A program made the position numbers and the translations under genes. The notes below the pieces were generated by a model, which made no database searches, had not been told where the DNA came from, and saw nothing but the letters and a program-made list of their open reading frames with translations. From Melioribacter sp. (lineage in GTDB: Bacteria; Bacteroidota; Ignavibacteria; Ignavibacteriales; Melioribacteraceae), in assembly GCA_012026935.1 (NCBI GenBank), contig VEPI01000174.1, forward strand, positions 1-36,960: a DNA stretch of 36,960 nt. Reading direction: 5' to 3'. This document shows, in pieces, positions 26,399 through 34,869 of this stretch (the first letter of the stretch is position 1; every line of letters starts with the position of its first letter).

Positions 26399-26427
26399 AA
26401 TATAAAGAGAGAGAGTTAGGTATTCAA
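26399..26427 (-). promoter_or_regulatory. Promoter of purC operon
   Basis: On the minus strand TTGAAT (26422-26427) and TATATT (26399-26404) are separated by exactly 17 bp. The predicted start near 26392 gives a leader of about 18 nt carrying the AGAGG ribosome-binding site. The same TATATT-17 layout is seen at 7398-7426. Confidence 0.55.
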
Positions 26428-26483
26428 CAAATAGATTTACTTAATAAAAAAACATTTTATTCAAATGGCGGGAATTTAATCAA

Positions 26484-26510
26484 TAAACGGGAAATTAAAT
26501 TTCCCGTTTA
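26484..26510 (-). terminator. Long hairpin downstream of pilin-like gene
   Basis: Nearly perfect 12-bp stem with a 3-nt loop (26484-26495 paired with 26499-26510; core AACGGGAAAT). It starts about 30 nt after the stop at 26541. The U-run after it on the minus strand is poor, so it may protect the 3' end as well as terminate. Confidence 0.6.
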
Positions 26511-26540
26511 TTGTCGGCTGCAATTAACAGCTTTAATAAG

Positions 26541-26927
26541 TTAGTTATTAATTGTAGTTGATGAAATTGCGTCAGGCCCAACAACCATTGTTACTTGAAC
26601 AACGCTTGTTCCGTTATTTCCATTTTCATTGCCGGTTCCTACCAAAGTAACGGATTGCGCTGCAGCTGTAGCTGTGTAAATACCATTACCAGTTGTATCA
26701 AGTGAAGCGGGAACCGTCCATCCCGTAAATGTACGATCTCCACCACCTAAAGCACCCGGTTTTCTATAATACTGCTGAGCTAATGACGCAAGGTTTGTAA
26801 GATCAGCAATAACTGCATCCCTATTGGCAGAACTGCTGCTTGCAGTAAATACACTTATACCAACTACTACTGCAATACCAACGATGATTACACCTAAAAC
26901 AATTAGTAATAACTGCTGTTGTCCCAT
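26541..26927 (-). CDS. Type IV pilin-like protein with very short leader
   Basis: Protein of 128 residues: MGQQQ, then a strongly hydrophobic stretch LLLIVLGVIIVGIAVVVGI at residues 6-24, then SSSSANRDAVIADLTNLASLAQQYYRK-type amphipathic helix and a Gly/Thr/Asn-rich globular end without cysteines. The helix with RDAVIADL and QQYY looks like the pilin alpha-1 C half. Unlike standard prepilins it has no basic leader, a Gly at position 2 as the only candidate cleavage site, Gln instead of Phe at +1 and no Glu5. A strong AGAGGAGA ribosome-binding site and a stable 3' hairpin suggest abundant expression. No pilus machinery is in the window. Family resemblance is seen; assembly into a filament is inference. 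Confidence 0.65.
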   Translation of the reverse strand: MGQQQLLLIVLGVIIVGIAVVVGISVFTASSSSANRDAVIADLTNLASLAQQYYRKPGALGGGDRTFTGWTVPASLDTTGNGIYTATAAAQSVTLVGTGNENGNNGTSVVQVTMVVGPDAISSTTINN

Positions 26928-27163
26928 AATTAAAATTCTCCTCTAAATTGCGTACTACAACAATCAAATCTTGGACCAGATGGGAGAATCAATTTTTTTT
27001 TGATGAAGTCTAGATTAGTGATATTTAGTGTAAAAAATAGATTTCAGTTTTTACTATTTACAAAAAATTAAAATCCTATCATGAGACTTTTTATAGAAAG
27101 TTAAAATGACATGTAAATCTGTATTGTTTGTATGGAGGTCTAAAATTCGGGAAAAATATAAAT

Positions 27164-27194
27164 ATAGAAAAAGGGAAACTTTCGTTTCCCTTTT
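27164..27194 (-). terminator. Terminator of tRNA-Phe
   Basis: An 11-bp stem with a TTTC/GAAA tetraloop (27169-27179 with 27184-27194; core AGGGAAAC/GTTTCCCT), followed on the minus strand by TTTTTCTATATTT. It begins 6 nt after the tRNA end, as expected for a monocistronic tRNA gene. Confidence 0.85.
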
Positions 27195-27200
27195 CTACTG

Positions 27201-27273
27201 TGGGCAGAGACGGAATCGAACCGCCGACACAAGGATTTTCAGTCCTTTGCTCTACCGACTGAGCTATCTGCCC
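27201..27273 (-). tRNA. tRNA-Phe (GAA anticodon)
   Basis: The minus strand folds as a complete cloverleaf: acceptor GGGCAGA/TCTGCCC with discriminator A, D-arm with GCTCAGTCGGTAGAGC, anticodon stem-loop GGACTGAAAATCC with anticodon GAA, and T-arm with GGTTCGATTCC. Total 73 nt without an encoded CCA, which must be added enzymatically. A terminator follows directly. Confidence 0.97.
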
Positions 27274-27303
27274 GCCTTAAATTGCGGCGTAAAAATAAAT
27301 ATT

Positions 27304-27320
27304 TTTGAGTAAAACTCAAA
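27304..27320. repeat. 17-bp palindrome in tRNA-permease intergenic region
   Basis: TTTGAGT-AAA-ACTCAAA is a perfect 7-bp inverted repeat with a 3-bp centre. It lies 31 bp upstream of the tRNA and 80 bp before the permease start. It could be an operator for either divergent gene, or chance in an A/T-rich gap. Confidence 0.35.
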
Positions 27321-27399
27321 CGTTAATTTCATTTTAAAATAATAATTATTGCATACTAAGAAAATTTGTTATGTTTCCTCCGACAATTTTATAACATCT

Positions 27400-29250
27400 A
27401 TGGAAACAATCGCATTTATTATTGCCAACCTTGTGTTGGTTGCCGCCTTCATATATATCACCCGTAAAAAAGAATTCCTCTCTTTTCTATATAACGGCAA
27501 GTGGATGTTAACATGGCTTGCTGTGGGTATAATTACTTTGATGGATGAATTAACATCAATTTATTACGCCCCGTTTGAAGCTTTCCGTTTTATTGGTATT
27601 AAAGCAATCTTTTACATAGCACTAACCTCCGTGCTAATCCGTTTTCTTTCAACGCGAATGGTTGAAATTGGAGAGATTCTTGAGAAAAACAATATTCGGG
27701 GAGGCGGAGTTTATTCTTTTTCGTATTTAGTACTTGGTCCAACATTTTCTTTTGTTGCTATTTCATCAATACTTGTTGATTATATTCTAACCGCAACGAT
27801 CTCGACTGTGAGTGCTGTTGAGAATGGTACTTATTTCCTCGGCATTGGACCTGAGATGAGATTCTTTTTGAAATTTGGTGTTATTGGATTAATTACAGGT
27901 TTGAATATTATCGGCATCAAGGAAAATGCAAAGTTTACCTTTATGATATTTGTTTTTGCGGCTTTTGTTTTGGTGAATTTATTGATAGGCAGTGCTGCAA
28001 ATTTAGATTCAAATTCTATTGCTACAATCGGAAATAGTTTTCAATCTTTTACCGGGGATTTTTTAGGGATTAATCCTTTCATTGCTTATAGAAATTTAAT
28101 AATTGGTATAGGCAGTTGTATCCTTGCTTATTCAGGAATCGAATCTGTTTTACAAACCGCATCTCTTGTTAAAGATTGGAAACAAATACGCAAAGCTTAT
28201 CTTTTCTTAGCATTAACAGTAGGAATTGTAACACCTCTTATTGCATTGTTTTCTTTATCATCCGGAATCAACCTAAACAGCCATGAGACAGATTTAATTC
28301 CAACATTAGCATCAAAAGTGAATGGAAACTTTTTTGGTATTGTTGTAGGTATTCTTGCTAGTATAACTTTGATCATGGCTGTTAATACTGCTATGGTTGC
28401 ATCTGCTGAGTTAATCGAAAAAATTGCAGAAAAATATAATTTCAGCTGGTTAATTCATGTAAACAAGAAACAATCTTTATACAGAATTCATTTTGTAAAT
28501 GCATTTTTTTATAGCATAATTTTATTAATTACTAGTGGCAGCCAAGCAGTCCTTGCAGAAATGTATGCCGTAGGTCTTGTTGCAAGTTTTGCAATAAACA
28601 CAGGTAGTCTATTAAAGTACCGTTACTCAAAAGGTACAAAGGAAATTACTTATCATACTTCAAAAGTTGGTACTCTCATTCTCTTTTTTATTTTAGTAAG
28701 TACGCTGATCTATATAATGATTGCCCGACCGTACGGAACAACGTTATGGTTTATTATTACGATGGTTGTATTGATCTTGGGAATCAGAATATCGCGTTAT
28801 AGAGCGCCTGATATACCCGCACGTAGAAAGACAAGAAATGTTATGGATCTAATTTTTAAGATTGCTGAGATTGAAAGTAGAGAAATAAATATTTTTTTTA
28901 GAAGACCGCTTGAAGAAGAACATAATACAGTCCAAGGTAACTCAATCTTTATCAGCTTCTATGCGCCAAGATTAGACACCCCCACTCCATTTCGAGAAAA
29001 CCATTTTTGGATTGCAATAGAAAGAAGATTAAATCTTTTTGATATGATAACAAGTGTTCTGAAAACAATCGAATATGAAATTCCAAAAAGCGAAAAGGAT
29101 ATTCATTTACACTTTGGTTGGCCTTTATCATCTTGGCTTGATCGTCTATCTACTGGAATTATGATTCACAACATTATTAAACTCCCAAGGATCTTCCCCA
29201 ATTTTCATTTTCACATGGATCATGAGGGGAAACAAGAGAAGCGCCCATAG
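27400..29250 (+). CDS. APC-superfamily permease with C-terminal soluble domain
   Basis: Membrane transporter of 616 residues from the ATG at 27400; the open frame reaches back to a TTG at 27349, but the added residues are polar and unlike the family. About twelve hydrophobic segments fill residues 1-475. APC-like features are GGGVYSFSYLVLGP in an early loop, NIIGIKENAKF and the AYSGIESVLQTAS segment. Residues about 480-616 are soluble (RRKTRNVMDLIFKIAEIE, HLHFGWPLSSWLDR), with no match that I recognise. Substrate is probably an amino acid or amine by family; unknown here. It is divergent from the tRNA and convergent with argF. No convincing Shine-Dalgarno is seen. Confidence 0.8.
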   Translation: METIAFIIANLVLVAAFIYITRKKEFLSFLYNGKWMLTWLAVGIITLMDELTSIYYAPFEAFRFIGIKAIFYIALTSVLIRFLSTRMVEIGEILEKNNIRGGGVYSFSYLVLGPTFSFVAISSILVDYILTATISTVSAVENGTYFLGIGPEMRFFLKFGVIGLITGLNIIGIKENAKFTFMIFVFAAFVLVNLLIGSAANLDSNSIATIGNSFQSFTGDFLGINPFIAYRNLIIGIGSCILAYSGIESVLQTASLVKDWKQIRKAYLFLALTVGIVTPLIALFSLSSGINLNSHETDLIPTLASKVNGNFFGIVVGILASITLIMAVNTAMVASAELIEKIAEKYNFSWLIHVNKKQSLYRIHFVNAFFYSIILLITSGSQAVLAEMYAVGLVASFAINTGSLLKYRYSKGTKEITYHTSKVGTLILFFILVSTLIYIMIARPYGTTLWFIITMVVLILGIRISRYRAPDIPARRKTRNVMDLIFKIAEIESREINIFFRRPLEEEHNTVQGNSIFISFYAPRLDTPTPFRENHFWIAIERRLNLFDMITSVLKTIEYEIPKSEKDIHLHFGWPLSSWLDRLSTGIMIHNIIKLPRIFPNFHFHMDHEGKQEKRP

Positions 29251-29259
29251 ACGCTTCTC
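29236..29259. terminator. Hairpin across the permease stop codon
   Basis: Perfect 8-bp stem GAGAAGCG/CGCTTCTC with the permease TAG in its 8-nt loop. Neither strand has a strong U-run. It sits between convergent genes and may serve weakly in both directions. Confidence 0.4.
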
Positions 29260-29289
29260 ATTCCGGAATAATTTATAACAAGATAAAAT

Positions 29290-30222
29290 TTACATCAATA
29301 AAGCCATAATAGCTTTTTGAACATGTAATCTATTCTCAGCTTCATCAAAGATTACTGAATTTTGTGAGTCACAGATTTCATCAGTTACTTCATCACCGCG
29401 ATGTGCAGGTAAACAATGCATAAATAAATAATCTTCTTTTGCGTGTTGCACCATTTTTGAATTGACCTGAAAACCGGCAAATTTTTTCTTCCGTTCCTCT
29501 TTTTCTTTTTCTTGTCCCATGCTTGCCCAAACATCTGTATAAATAATATCAGCATTTTTTACGGCATCAATAGGTTTGTCAAATATTTCAATCTTACTTC
29601 CCATATACTTCGCATTTATTTTTGATTCTTTAACGATAAAATCTAATGGTTTGTAACCGGAAGGAGACGCTATTGCAATATTCATCCCAACTTTTGAGCA
29701 GCCATGGAGTAAACTATGTGCCATGTTATTACCGTCTCCGATATAGGCTAGCTTTAAGCCTTTTAAAGTTCTTCTCTTTTCTAGTATTGTAAATAAATCC
29801 GTAAGAACTTGACAAGGATGATGTAAGTCCGTTAATCCGTTAATTACAGGTATTGATCCGTACTTTGCTAAATCTACGACATCTTGATGATCGAAAGTTC
29901 TGATCATAATTCCATCAAGATAACGGGAAAGAACTTTTGCCGTATCTGAAATGCTTTCGCTTTTTTTCAATTGTAAATCATTTTGGTTGAAAAACATTCC
30001 ATAACCACCGAGTTCGTAAATCCCGACTTCAAAAGAGACACGAGTTCTTGTTGATGGTTTAGAAAAGATCATTCCCAATTTTTTACCTTCCAAAACACTA
30101 TGTGGCTCACCAATCAATCTTTTTTGTTTTAACGAAGTACTCAGATCAAATATTTGATAAATCTCCTCAAGAGTGAGGTGATTAATTTCTAATAAACTTT
30201 TACCTTTCATATTTACTGCCAT
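29290..30222 (-). CDS. argF: Ornithine carbamoyltransferase
   Basis: Transfers carbamoyl from carbamoyl phosphate to ornithine, giving citrulline (or the reverse in catabolic forms). The 310-residue protein has the carbamoyl-phosphate site STRTR at 57-61, HPCQ at 135-138, the ornithine SMG loop at 234-236 (DVWASMG) and HCLPAHRG from 269. The SMG loop supports ornithine rather than acetyl- or succinyl-ornithine. Start MAVNMKGKS at 30222; an ATG at codon 5 is an alternative. No other arg gene is adjacent. Anabolic (argF) and catabolic (arcB) forms cannot be separated by sequence here; the nearby carbamate kinase leaves the catabolic option open. Confidence 0.93.
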   Translation of the reverse strand: MAVNMKGKSLLEINHLTLEEIYQIFDLSTSLKQKRLIGEPHSVLEGKKLGMIFSKPSTRTRVSFEVGIYELGGYGMFFNQNDLQLKKSESISDTAKVLSRYLDGIMIRTFDHQDVVDLAKYGSIPVINGLTDLHHPCQVLTDLFTILEKRRTLKGLKLAYIGDGNNMAHSLLHGCSKVGMNIAIASPSGYKPLDFIVKESKINAKYMGSKIEIFDKPIDAVKNADIIYTDVWASMGQEKEKEERKKKFAGFQVNSKMVQHAKEDYLFMHCLPAHRGDEVTDEICDSQNSVIFDEAENRLHVQKAIMALLM

Positions 30223-30267
30223 GACTTACCTTCTATTTTTAATTTATTATTGTCACAAAAATAAACA

Positions 30268-30696
30268 TTAAAACATTTTCTCATAATCAATTTTTCTTTT
30301 TTCTTTAGGAATCCAATATGAGTTTTTACCGTCCTTAAATTTCAGATCGAGAAATTTCTTACCAAATAATTTTGCAATAATACTTAACGGAGTTAAGACA
30401 ACCACAAATAATATTGTTAAAATTAATCTAGAGATCACCCAGCCCAAAGCAAAAGCAAATCCCATCCATATACTATAAACCGTTTTTAATCTATTGGGTG
30501 TCAGCAATCCGCCAAGGACTAACGAAAAACCAACAGCGACGAAAATAGTATTTGTGGTTGGCCATGCTCTTTTCCAAATAAGCAAAGATCCAAAAACAAG
30601 AAGAACTATCCCAATAGTTAGTCCAAACTTCCGTAAAGATTTTTCGGAAACATCCAGTTCTCTTATTTCATATGCAACATCTTTAATCCAGCTCAT
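30268..30696 (-). CDS. SxtJ-like membrane protein
   Basis: Membrane protein of 142 residues resembling the SxtJ family found next to NodU/SxtI-type carbamoyltransferases. Three or four hydrophobic segments lie at about 24-45, 50-65, 73-88 and 90-106, followed by a basic tail with SYWIPKEKR, the recurrent end of this family. The start overlaps the carbamoyltransferase 3' end by 14 nt, so the two are coupled. Its role is unknown; it may anchor or assist the carbamoylation complex. Identity is supported mostly by the neighbour and the tail. Confidence 0.8.
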   Translation of the reverse strand: MSWIKDVAYEIRELDVSEKSLRKFGLTIGIVLLVFGSLLIWKRAWPTTNTIFVAVGFSLVLGGLLTPNRLKTVYSIWMGFAFALGWVISRLILTILFVVVLTPLSIIAKLFGKKFLDLKFKDGKNSYWIPKEKRKIDYEKMF

Positions 30697-32503
30697 ATTT
30701 CGCTTTCCAATCTATCTCATCATTAAACTTTGGTTGTTCATTTTTGTAAAAGAGAAAATTACCTATAGCAAGATTATCCATTTCCGTTCTCATAAAACAT
30801 TTGTATGCATCAAGAGGAGATTCAACAATCGGCTCTCCACGAACGTTGAACGAAGTATTCACAATAACCGGACAACCGGTTTTTTCATAGAACTTTTCTA
30901 TCAATCTGTGGTAACGCGGATTATCATTTTTATGAACTGTTTGAATTCTTGCTGAGTAATCCACATGTGTTACAGCTGGAATTTCCGAGCGTATGAGATT
31001 CAGCTTTTCAATTCCCCATAGTTTTTTTTCTCCATCCGTCATCACACGTTGTTTCTCTTTTTTAACGTTGGCCACTAAAAGCATGTAAGGACTTTCTCTA
31101 TCAAGTTCGAACCATTCGGATACTTTTTCAGCAAGAACAGTTGGTGCAAACGGGCGAAAACTTTCGCGGTATTTAATTTTTAGATTCATCTTCTTTTGCA
31201 TCTCTGAAGAACGCGCATCACCTATTATTGATCTTGCACCTAGAGCGCGCGGACCGTATTCCATTCTGCCTTGAAACCAACCAATAACTTTTTCTTGGAT
31301 TATTAATTCAGTTACTTTTTCTATGAGTTCTTCAAAGCTCAGTTTGTGTACAGGTAGTTCATACTTCTTAATAAATTTTTCAATCTCATCATTGTACTCA
31401 GTTCCAAAATAAGAGCCTTTCTGTAAATCTCTATTACTACTTTTTACAATAGGTTTATTGAAATAATGGTGATGAGCAATCATTGCTGCACCCAAAGCTC
31501 CGCCTGCATCGCCTGCTGCAGGCTGAATCCATATATCTTCAAAAATATTTTCTCTTAACAATTTTCCGTTCCCAACACAATTAAGAGCTACTCCACCTGC
31601 AAGACATAAATATTTTTCATTAGTCACTTTTTTAATATTGCGCGCCATACGAATCATAATTTCTTCGGTAACATCTTGAACTGAACACGCTAAATCCATT
31701 TCACGCTGAGTTAGATTTGTTTCAGGTTTTCTTGGCGGACCATCAAATAGTTTTGCAAACTTATCGTTTGTCATCGTAAGTCCGGTATTGTAATTAAAAT
31801 ATTCCATATTCATTTTGAAAGATCCGTCTTCACGTAGATCAATCAAATTATCATAAATTTTTTGAACATACTTTGGTTCACCGTAGGGAGCTAGTCCCAT
31901 TACTTTGTATTCACCGGAATTAACTTTAAATCCAGTGAAATAAGTAAATGCAGAGTATAAAAGTCCGAGTGAGTGCGGATAATGCAATTCGGAAATTATT
32001 TCAACTTTATTATCAGTTCCAACACCAAAAGAAGAAGTCGCCCATTCTCCTACACCGTCAATCGTTAAGAATGCTGCTTGTTTAAATGGAGAAGGAAAAA
32101 ATGCAGATGCAGCGTGCGATTCATGATGTTCAGGAAATAAAATCTTTCCTTTGTATTTCAACTCTTTTGAAATTAAATCTTGCATCCATAGTTTGTCTTT
32201 TAACCACAAGGGCATCGCCATTAGAAAGGATTTTAAGCCTCTTCCGGGATAACTCATGTAGGTTTCAAGTAACCGATTAAATTTTGTTATTGGTTTATCA
32301 TAGAAAGCAACAGCATCCAACTGCTCTACCGATATAGCGGCATATCGTAAACAAAAACTTATTGCATTTTTAGGAAACCTGTGATCATGTTTTACGCGGG
32401 TAAACCTTTCTTCTTGAGCAGCAGCTATAATTTCGCCATCGCATATTAAACATGCGGCTGAATCATGATAATAGGCCGATATGCCGAGTATGTATGATTT
32501 CAT
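30683..32503 (-). CDS. NodU/TobZ-family O-carbamoyltransferase
   Basis: Two-domain enzyme of 606 residues that activates carbamoyl phosphate with ATP as carbamoyl-AMP and passes it to a hydroxyl of a small molecule or sugar. The N-terminal Kae1-like domain starts ILGISAYYHDSAACL and has the metal-binding H126, H127 and H130 in EHHESHAASAFF plus GGVALNCVGN. The C-terminal YrdC-like domain shows GPRALGARSIIGDAR and NTSFNVRGEPIV. In other organisms relatives carbamoylate nodulation factors, antibiotics and saxitoxin; the target here is unknown. It follows a terminator-like hairpin after arcC and is coupled to the SxtJ-like gene. Confidence 0.93.
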   Translation of the reverse strand: MKSYILGISAYYHDSAACLICDGEIIAAAQEERFTRVKHDHRFPKNAISFCLRYAAISVEQLDAVAFYDKPITKFNRLLETYMSYPGRGLKSFLMAMPLWLKDKLWMQDLISKELKYKGKILFPEHHESHAASAFFPSPFKQAAFLTIDGVGEWATSSFGVGTDNKVEIISELHYPHSLGLLYSAFTYFTGFKVNSGEYKVMGLAPYGEPKYVQKIYDNLIDLREDGSFKMNMEYFNYNTGLTMTNDKFAKLFDGPPRKPETNLTQREMDLACSVQDVTEEIMIRMARNIKKVTNEKYLCLAGGVALNCVGNGKLLRENIFEDIWIQPAAGDAGGALGAAMIAHHHYFNKPIVKSSNRDLQKGSYFGTEYNDEIEKFIKKYELPVHKLSFEELIEKVTELIIQEKVIGWFQGRMEYGPRALGARSIIGDARSSEMQKKMNLKIKYRESFRPFAPTVLAEKVSEWFELDRESPYMLLVANVKKEKQRVMTDGEKKLWGIEKLNLIRSEIPAVTHVDYSARIQTVHKNDNPRYHRLIEKFYEKTGCPVIVNTSFNVRGEPIVESPLDAYKCFMRTEMDNLAIGNFLFYKNEQPKFNDEIDWKAKYELD

Positions 32504-32521
32504 TTATATCTTTAAAGTTTA

Positions 32522-32575
32522 GAAAAACTACGAACAAGATTATAATCTTACCTTCTCTTGATCTTAATCTTGTTC
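32522..32575 (-). terminator. Terminator after carbamate kinase
   Basis: An 11-bp inverted repeat GAACAAGATTA/TAATCTTGTTC (32532-32542 with 32565-32575) is followed on the minus strand by GTAGTTTTTC. The loop of 22 nt can form an alternative smaller hairpin. It lies in the 86-bp gap between arcC and the carbamoyltransferase, suggesting separate transcripts. Confidence 0.5.
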
Positions 32576-32589
32576 ATATTCTTGATAGC

Positions 32590-33534
32590 TTACAATGTTA
32601 TTCTTGTGCCGCAATTTTCTTTTCCAATTTCACTTTCAGAAGTTATAATTGCTTCATTTCCGGTCCCCTCAACAAATTCTATCGCAGCAAGAATTTTTGG
32701 TCCCATACTTCCTGGCGGAAATTCGCCGGCATCGTAGTACTTCCTTGCTTCCATCACATTAAGTTTATTAAGTGCTTTCTGATTTGGTTTATTGAAGTTG
32801 ATGCAAACCTGAGAAACGTCAGTGATTATATAAAATCTGTCCGCTTTTATATTTCTGGCTAATACGGATGATGCTAAATCTTTATCAACGACTGCCTCAA
32901 TTGCTTCGAGATATTTTGTATCAGCATGCCAGTAAACCGGGATTCCTCCTCCGCCAACCGCAATTACAATATGACCATGATTTACCAAATCCTTAATAAC
33001 TTTTTTATTCATGATATCAACCGGCTTTGGAGAAGCAACAACTTTTCTCCATCCTCTTTTTCTAGCATCTTCCTTGAAGACCCAATTATTAGCTTTGGCT
33101 AAAAGTTCAGCTTCTTCTTTTAAATAATATGGACCTATTGGTTTTGTTGGGTTTGTAAAGGCCGGATCATTTATATCAACAAGAGTTTCGGTGATTACAG
33201 CTACAACATTTCTTCGAAGATTTGTTTTGCTGATTGCATTTCGCATCTGCCGTTCAATCATATAGCCAATACCGCCTTGAGAATCGGCTACACAAATATC
33301 TAACGGCATCTTGGGAATTTTGTATTGCGAATACCCTGCTTCATTTCTCAGAAGAATATTTCCAACTTGAGGACCATTACCATGTGTAATAATTAAATTA
33401 TAACCATTCCGTAGCAAACTAATTAACTTTTCACATGTATCGAGTGTATTCTTTTCTTGTTGTTCAATAGTTCCAATTTCATCTGCGCGTAAGAGTGCGT
33501 TGCCACCGAATGCAACAACCGCAATCTTTTTCAT
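32590..33534 (-). CDS. arcC: Carbamate kinase
   Basis: Amino-acid-kinase-fold enzyme interconverting carbamoyl phosphate and ADP with carbamate and ATP. The 314 residues fit the family. VAFGGNALL at the N-terminus, ITHGNGPQVGNILL, the lysine-rich middle KEDARKRGWRKVVASP and the GGGGIPV loop are clear. The gene starts with a 4-nt overlap (ATGA) with the upstream GTPase gene, so they are coupled. In other bacteria it works in arginine deiminase or purine/allantoin breakdown; no deiminase is visible. Direction of reaction in this host is not known. Confidence 0.95.
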   Translation of the reverse strand: MKKIAVVAFGGNALLRADEIGTIEQQEKNTLDTCEKLISLLRNGYNLIITHGNGPQVGNILLRNEAGYSQYKIPKMPLDICVADSQGGIGYMIERQMRNAISKTNLRRNVVAVITETLVDINDPAFTNPTKPIGPYYLKEEAELLAKANNWVFKEDARKRGWRKVVASPKPVDIMNKKVIKDLVNHGHIVIAVGGGGIPVYWHADTKYLEAIEAVVDKDLASSVLARNIKADRFYIITDVSQVCINFNKPNQKALNKLNVMEARKYYDAGEFPPGSMGPKILAAIEFVEGTGNEAIITSESEIGKENCGTRITL

Positions 33535-34850
33535 ATGAGACCTTTTGATTTAAGTACAGACTCGCATGTATTTACACCGATTTCCTGAAGTTCATACATT
33601 ACTCGTGTTGATGGTTTATTTATTTTCAAGATTCTGCCAAGATCAATCGGTGTTCCAATCACAACAGAATCACAATCGGTTCTATTAATTGTTTCTTCAA
33701 GATCTTTTATTTGATCATCACCGTAACCCATAGCAGGCAGTAGTACACCAATGTTAGGATATTTTTTAAATGTATCTGAAATTGATTTTACAGTATAGGG
33801 TCTTGGATCAACAATTTCTTTAGCACCAAGTTTTCGCGCAATCACAGTACCAGCTCCGTATTTCATTTCACCGTGGGTAAGAGTTGGACCGTCTTCAACA
33901 ACAAGCACACGTTTATCTGTAATGAGTTCAGGTTTATCTACTGTTATTGGAGAAGCAGCTTCAATTACAACTGCCTTTGAATTTACCGAATGAATATTAT
34001 TTCTGACAGTAACAATACCATCTTCATCGGCTGAATCTACTTTATTAATAATCACAGCATCTGCCATTCTTAAAGAAGTGTTGCCAGGATAATAACGCAT
34101 TTCGTGACCCGGTCTATGTGGATCTACAACAGTAAAAGTTAAATCTGCTTTATAGAAAGACATATCGTTATTTCCGCCATCCCATAAAATTATATCGGCT
34201 TCTTTTTCAGCTTCGCGGAGAATTGCTTCATAATCAACACCGGCATAAATAACTCCGCCGCGTGCAATATGCGGTTCGTATTCTTCAATTTCTTCAATAG
34301 TACATTCATTTTTTTTTAGATCTTCTAACGCTGCAAATCTCTGAACTTTTTGTTTTACTAAATTTCCGTATGGCATAGGATGACGAATTGCAACAACTTT
34401 CTTCCCTGCTTTCTGTAAAAGTGAAACGATTCTTCTTGAAGTTTGAGATTTACCACAACCGGTTCTTACTGCTAAAACTGCAACAACAGGTTTTGTACTT
34501 TTAATCATCGTTTCTTCAGAACCCATTAACCTGAATGATGCACCGGCTGCATTAACAATTGATGCTTTGGTCATTACATAGTCGTAGGTTACGTCAGAAT
34601 AAGAAAATACTACTTCATCAACTTTCAGATTCTTAATCAACGAAATAAGTTCAGATTCTTCGTAAATCTTTATACCGTTAGGATAAAGTTTTCCAGCTAA
34701 TTCGGTAGGATAAATTCTACCATCAATGTTTGGAATTTGAGTGGCAGTAAAAGCAACAACATTGTAATTCTCGTTATCTCTGAAAAATACATTGAAGTTA
34801 TGGAAATCTCGTCCTGCAGCACCCATAATAAGGACGTTTGTTCTTGACAT
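33531..34850 (-). CDS. COG2403-like GTPase / cyclic 2,3-diphosphoglycerate synthase-like
   Basis: P-loop protein of 439 residues. N-terminal NVLIMGAAGRDFHNFN is diagnostic for the family; the P-loop VRTGCGKSQTSRR starts near residue 128 with K134-S135, and DIILWDGGNNDMSFYK, VVDPHRPGHEMRYYPG and IINKVDSAD follow. Some homologues from methanogens make cyclic 2,3-diphosphoglycerate, but bacterial members next to carbamate kinase have no proven function. The gene is 19 nt downstream of glmS and 4 nt overlapping arcC, so it is in that operon. I call only the family, not the reaction. Confidence 0.8.
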   Translation of the reverse strand: MSRTNVLIMGAAGRDFHNFNVFFRDNENYNVVAFTATQIPNIDGRIYPTELAGKLYPNGIKIYEESELISLIKNLKVDEVVFSYSDVTYDYVMTKASIVNAAGASFRLMGSEETMIKSTKPVVAVLAVRTGCGKSQTSRRIVSLLQKAGKKVVAIRHPMPYGNLVKQKVQRFAALEDLKKNECTIEEIEEYEPHIARGGVIYAGVDYEAILREAEKEADIILWDGGNNDMSFYKADLTFTVVDPHRPGHEMRYYPGNTSLRMADAVIINKVDSADEDGIVTVRNNIHSVNSKAVVIEAASPITVDKPELITDKRVLVVEDGPTLTHGEMKYGAGTVIARKLGAKEIVDPRPYTVKSISDTFKKYPNIGVLLPAMGYGDDQIKDLEETINRTDCDSVVIGTPIDLGRILKINKPSTRVMYELQEIGVNTCESVLKSKGLI

Positions 34851-34869
34851 GTTTTACCTCATTTATTTT

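Noticed and set aside
27349-27399. Earlier TTG start for the APC permease
   Set aside because: Extra polar residues with a Cys, unlike family N-termini; ATG 27400 starts directly at the first membrane segment.
30494-30955. 153-codon plus-strand frame opposite SxtJ-like and carbamoyltransferase genes
   Set aside because: No family resemblance and fully antisense to two well-supported overlapping genes.
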